DNA of 7,851 bases. Source: an uncultured Alphaproteobacteria bacterium (GTDB taxonomy: Bacteria > Pseudomonadota > Alphaproteobacteria > Rickettsiales > UBA1997). The position numbers and the translations under genes were made by a program. Position 1 is the first letter of the stretch, and the number at the start of each line of letters is the position of its first letter. The notes beneath the pieces were generated by a model. That model saw nothing but the letters and a program-made list of their open reading frames with translations. It was not told where the DNA came from and did no database searches. Below are positions 7,225-7,851 of this stretch, piece by piece. Where the stretch lies: positions 1 through 7,851 of the forward strand of contig CASFUN010000070.1 in assembly GCA_949298005.1 (NCBI GenBank), written 5' to 3'.

Positions 7225-7252
7225 AACTTTAACAGATATGTTATTTTTGATA
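7216..7252 (+). other. Frameshift 7 (near 7228-7237)
   Basis: The frame in use ends in TAG at 7253-7255, and the next frame is closed by TAA at 7213-7215. One extra T at 7237 gives ITLTDYVIFDIEGEHLQG; an extra T in TTT at 7228-7230 is the alternative. After this point the frame is open to the window end. Confidence 0.65.
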
Positions 7253-7851
7253 TAGAAGGAGAGCATTTACAAGGTGAATTTACTTTAGTTCTGGCAAATA
7301 GTAATTTTGATTTTGATTTTTCTACTTTTAAAGATAACCTTTTAAAGAGTGATGATGATATAGTTATTGAGGCTAGAGAAATTTTTCACGCAAAAACAGA
7401 TGAAGGCCTTATTGTGAAAGTTGGTCAACGTACAGGTAGTGATTTGTTAGATAGCCTTAAAACAAGAGGTAGATTAGATGAATTACGCGCCAATATTTTA
7501 GCTGCATCAATTGAAACTAGTCGCTTAATGGAATGGGAAAATAAAAGTTCTGTTAATAGTAATTTTGATACTTTTTCTAGAAATATTTATGAATTTGCTA
7601 GAACAATTTTTAGAGAAAATAAAGATAAAGCACAAATTTATAGTATTATGAATAACGTTCAAATACCAGACCAAAATAAAAGTAACTCTGGAATTGTTGG
7701 AACTATTGGTTTATCTTCTATAAAAACTGTAACTGACATTTTAGGTGATAGAATGATAGGTGGTATAATTCCTATAGATTCAGCTAACTCTAGAATGATT
7801 CTCTTGGTAGATGCTAATGATAGCGGCATACAAAAAAATCAATTAATTCTA
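7237..7851 (+). pseudogene. 3' fragment: end of passenger and linker towards a beta-barrel, continues past the window
   Basis: An open frame of 205 codons without a stop, running off the end of the window. It starts with passenger-type strands (YVIFDIEGEHLQGEFTLVLA), then changes character. From about 7430 it has Arg-, Glu- and Ala-rich, probably helical sequence (LLDSLKTRGRLDELRANIL, then ASIETSRLMEWEN), with the only downstream Trp. This compositional change after a beta-helix is where autotransporters place the linker and helix before the C-terminal barrel. The barrel itself cannot be seen. The last part (IVGTIGLSSIKTVTDILGD, MILLVDANDSG) could be the beginning of it or a further domain. 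Confidence 0.65.

Larger units (their letters stand above)
4897..7226 (+). pseudogene. Central passenger fragment, longest intact segment
   Basis: Open for about 770 codons from the fifth frameshift; the first possible start codon in this frame is a TTG at 4968, with no Shine-Dalgarno support, so I do not treat it as an independent gene. The protein is Cys- and Trp-free and made of short alternating beta-strands ending in Asn/Gly turns. Recurring strings include ITIGSAGS, IEIGDAST and LTIGDEAT, followed by ISGN- or VSGN-type turns. It reads as beta-helix rungs of a secreted adhesin. Similarity to its neighbours stops near 7157. The last codons before TAA, rich in Leu, Ile and Lys (KLYLMVLILKILLLIKEQ), are out-of-frame sequence and not part of the original protein. 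Confidence 0.75.
3485..7851 (+). pseudogene. Very large autotransporter/adhesin-type surface protein, frameshifted, 3' end outside the window
   Basis: Joining eight segments in three frames gives one protein of about 1,458 codons to the window edge. It begins with a signal peptide (residues 1-32, cleavage after AFA). A passenger of repeated short beta-strands follows, rich in Asn, Gly, Ser, Thr and Asp, with essentially no Cys (one near the N-terminus) or Trp. This is the composition of right-handed beta-helix passengers of autotransporters. Segment boundaries are near 3736, 4004, 4109, 4632, 4896, 7157 and 7237, and each step equals loss of one base. A TAG at 4083-4085 is an additional in-frame stop. 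Repeat content and amino-acid style are the same on both sides of every break, so this is one gene and not several small ones. The beta-barrel would lie beyond 7851. It could be a decayed gene, an assembly artefact, or a gene rescued by slippage. The likely location of an intact product is the cell surface. Confidence 0.8.

Noticed and set aside
1..7851. CRISPR array, tRNA, rRNA, insertion sequence or a toxin-antitoxin pair
   Set aside because: I saw no regular spacer-repeat pattern, cloverleaf, rRNA motif, transposase motif or small paired genes on either strand.

Overview
AT-rich bacterial DNA (very roughly 30% GC by eye) with the standard bacterial code: TGA ends one real gene and Trp is encoded by TGG. 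The HIT protein reads like those of Alphaproteobacteria (NIFLKIINGEIPC near the N-terminus, FHYHLHIMG at the C-terminus). The gene next to it resembles the single-helix, TPR_21/YfgM-like proteins of that class. A catalytically complete [FeFe] hydrogenase implies anaerobic, hydrogen-producing metabolism. Together these fit an AT-rich, anaerobic, possibly gut- or host-associated alphaproteobacterium (the uncultured RF32-type lineages come to mind). That placement is inference and cannot be settled from this window.

Layout. Positions 43-3012 are a compact four-gene cluster on the minus strand, transcribed from 3012 towards 43: a membrane-anchored TPR-like protein, a polytopic membrane protein of unknown family, a small membrane protein of unknown family, and the [FeFe] hydrogenase. 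The genes overlap by one base or are 6-7 bases apart, so they look like one operon with coupled translation. The hydrogenase Shine-Dalgarno sequence overlaps the stop codon of the gene before it. From about 3006 a HIT-family gene runs the other way; its likely -35 box lies inside the first codons of the TPR gene.

From 3485 to the end of the window, and beyond it, the plus strand carries one very large secreted protein of autotransporter/adhesin type: a signal peptide, then more than 1,300 residues of Cys-free, Asn/Gly/Ser/Thr-rich beta-helix-like repeats, then a linker that probably leads into a beta-barrel outside the window. Its reading frame is broken at seven places and by one in-frame TAG. 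Every frame change has the same sign, equivalent to loss of one base, and most sit on short homopolymers. Adding one base at each place gives a single continuous frame of 1,458 codons. The whole 3.0 kb hydrogenase operon is unbroken. I annotate the large gene as a pseudogene, while noting that assembly error or expression rescued by slippage must be excluded.

No tRNA, rRNA, CRISPR array, insertion sequence or attachment site was seen. The points most worth following up are the one-sided frameshift pattern in the surface protein and the coupling of the hydrogenase to two unrecognised membrane proteins. I do not see clear evidence of a new multi-gene system.
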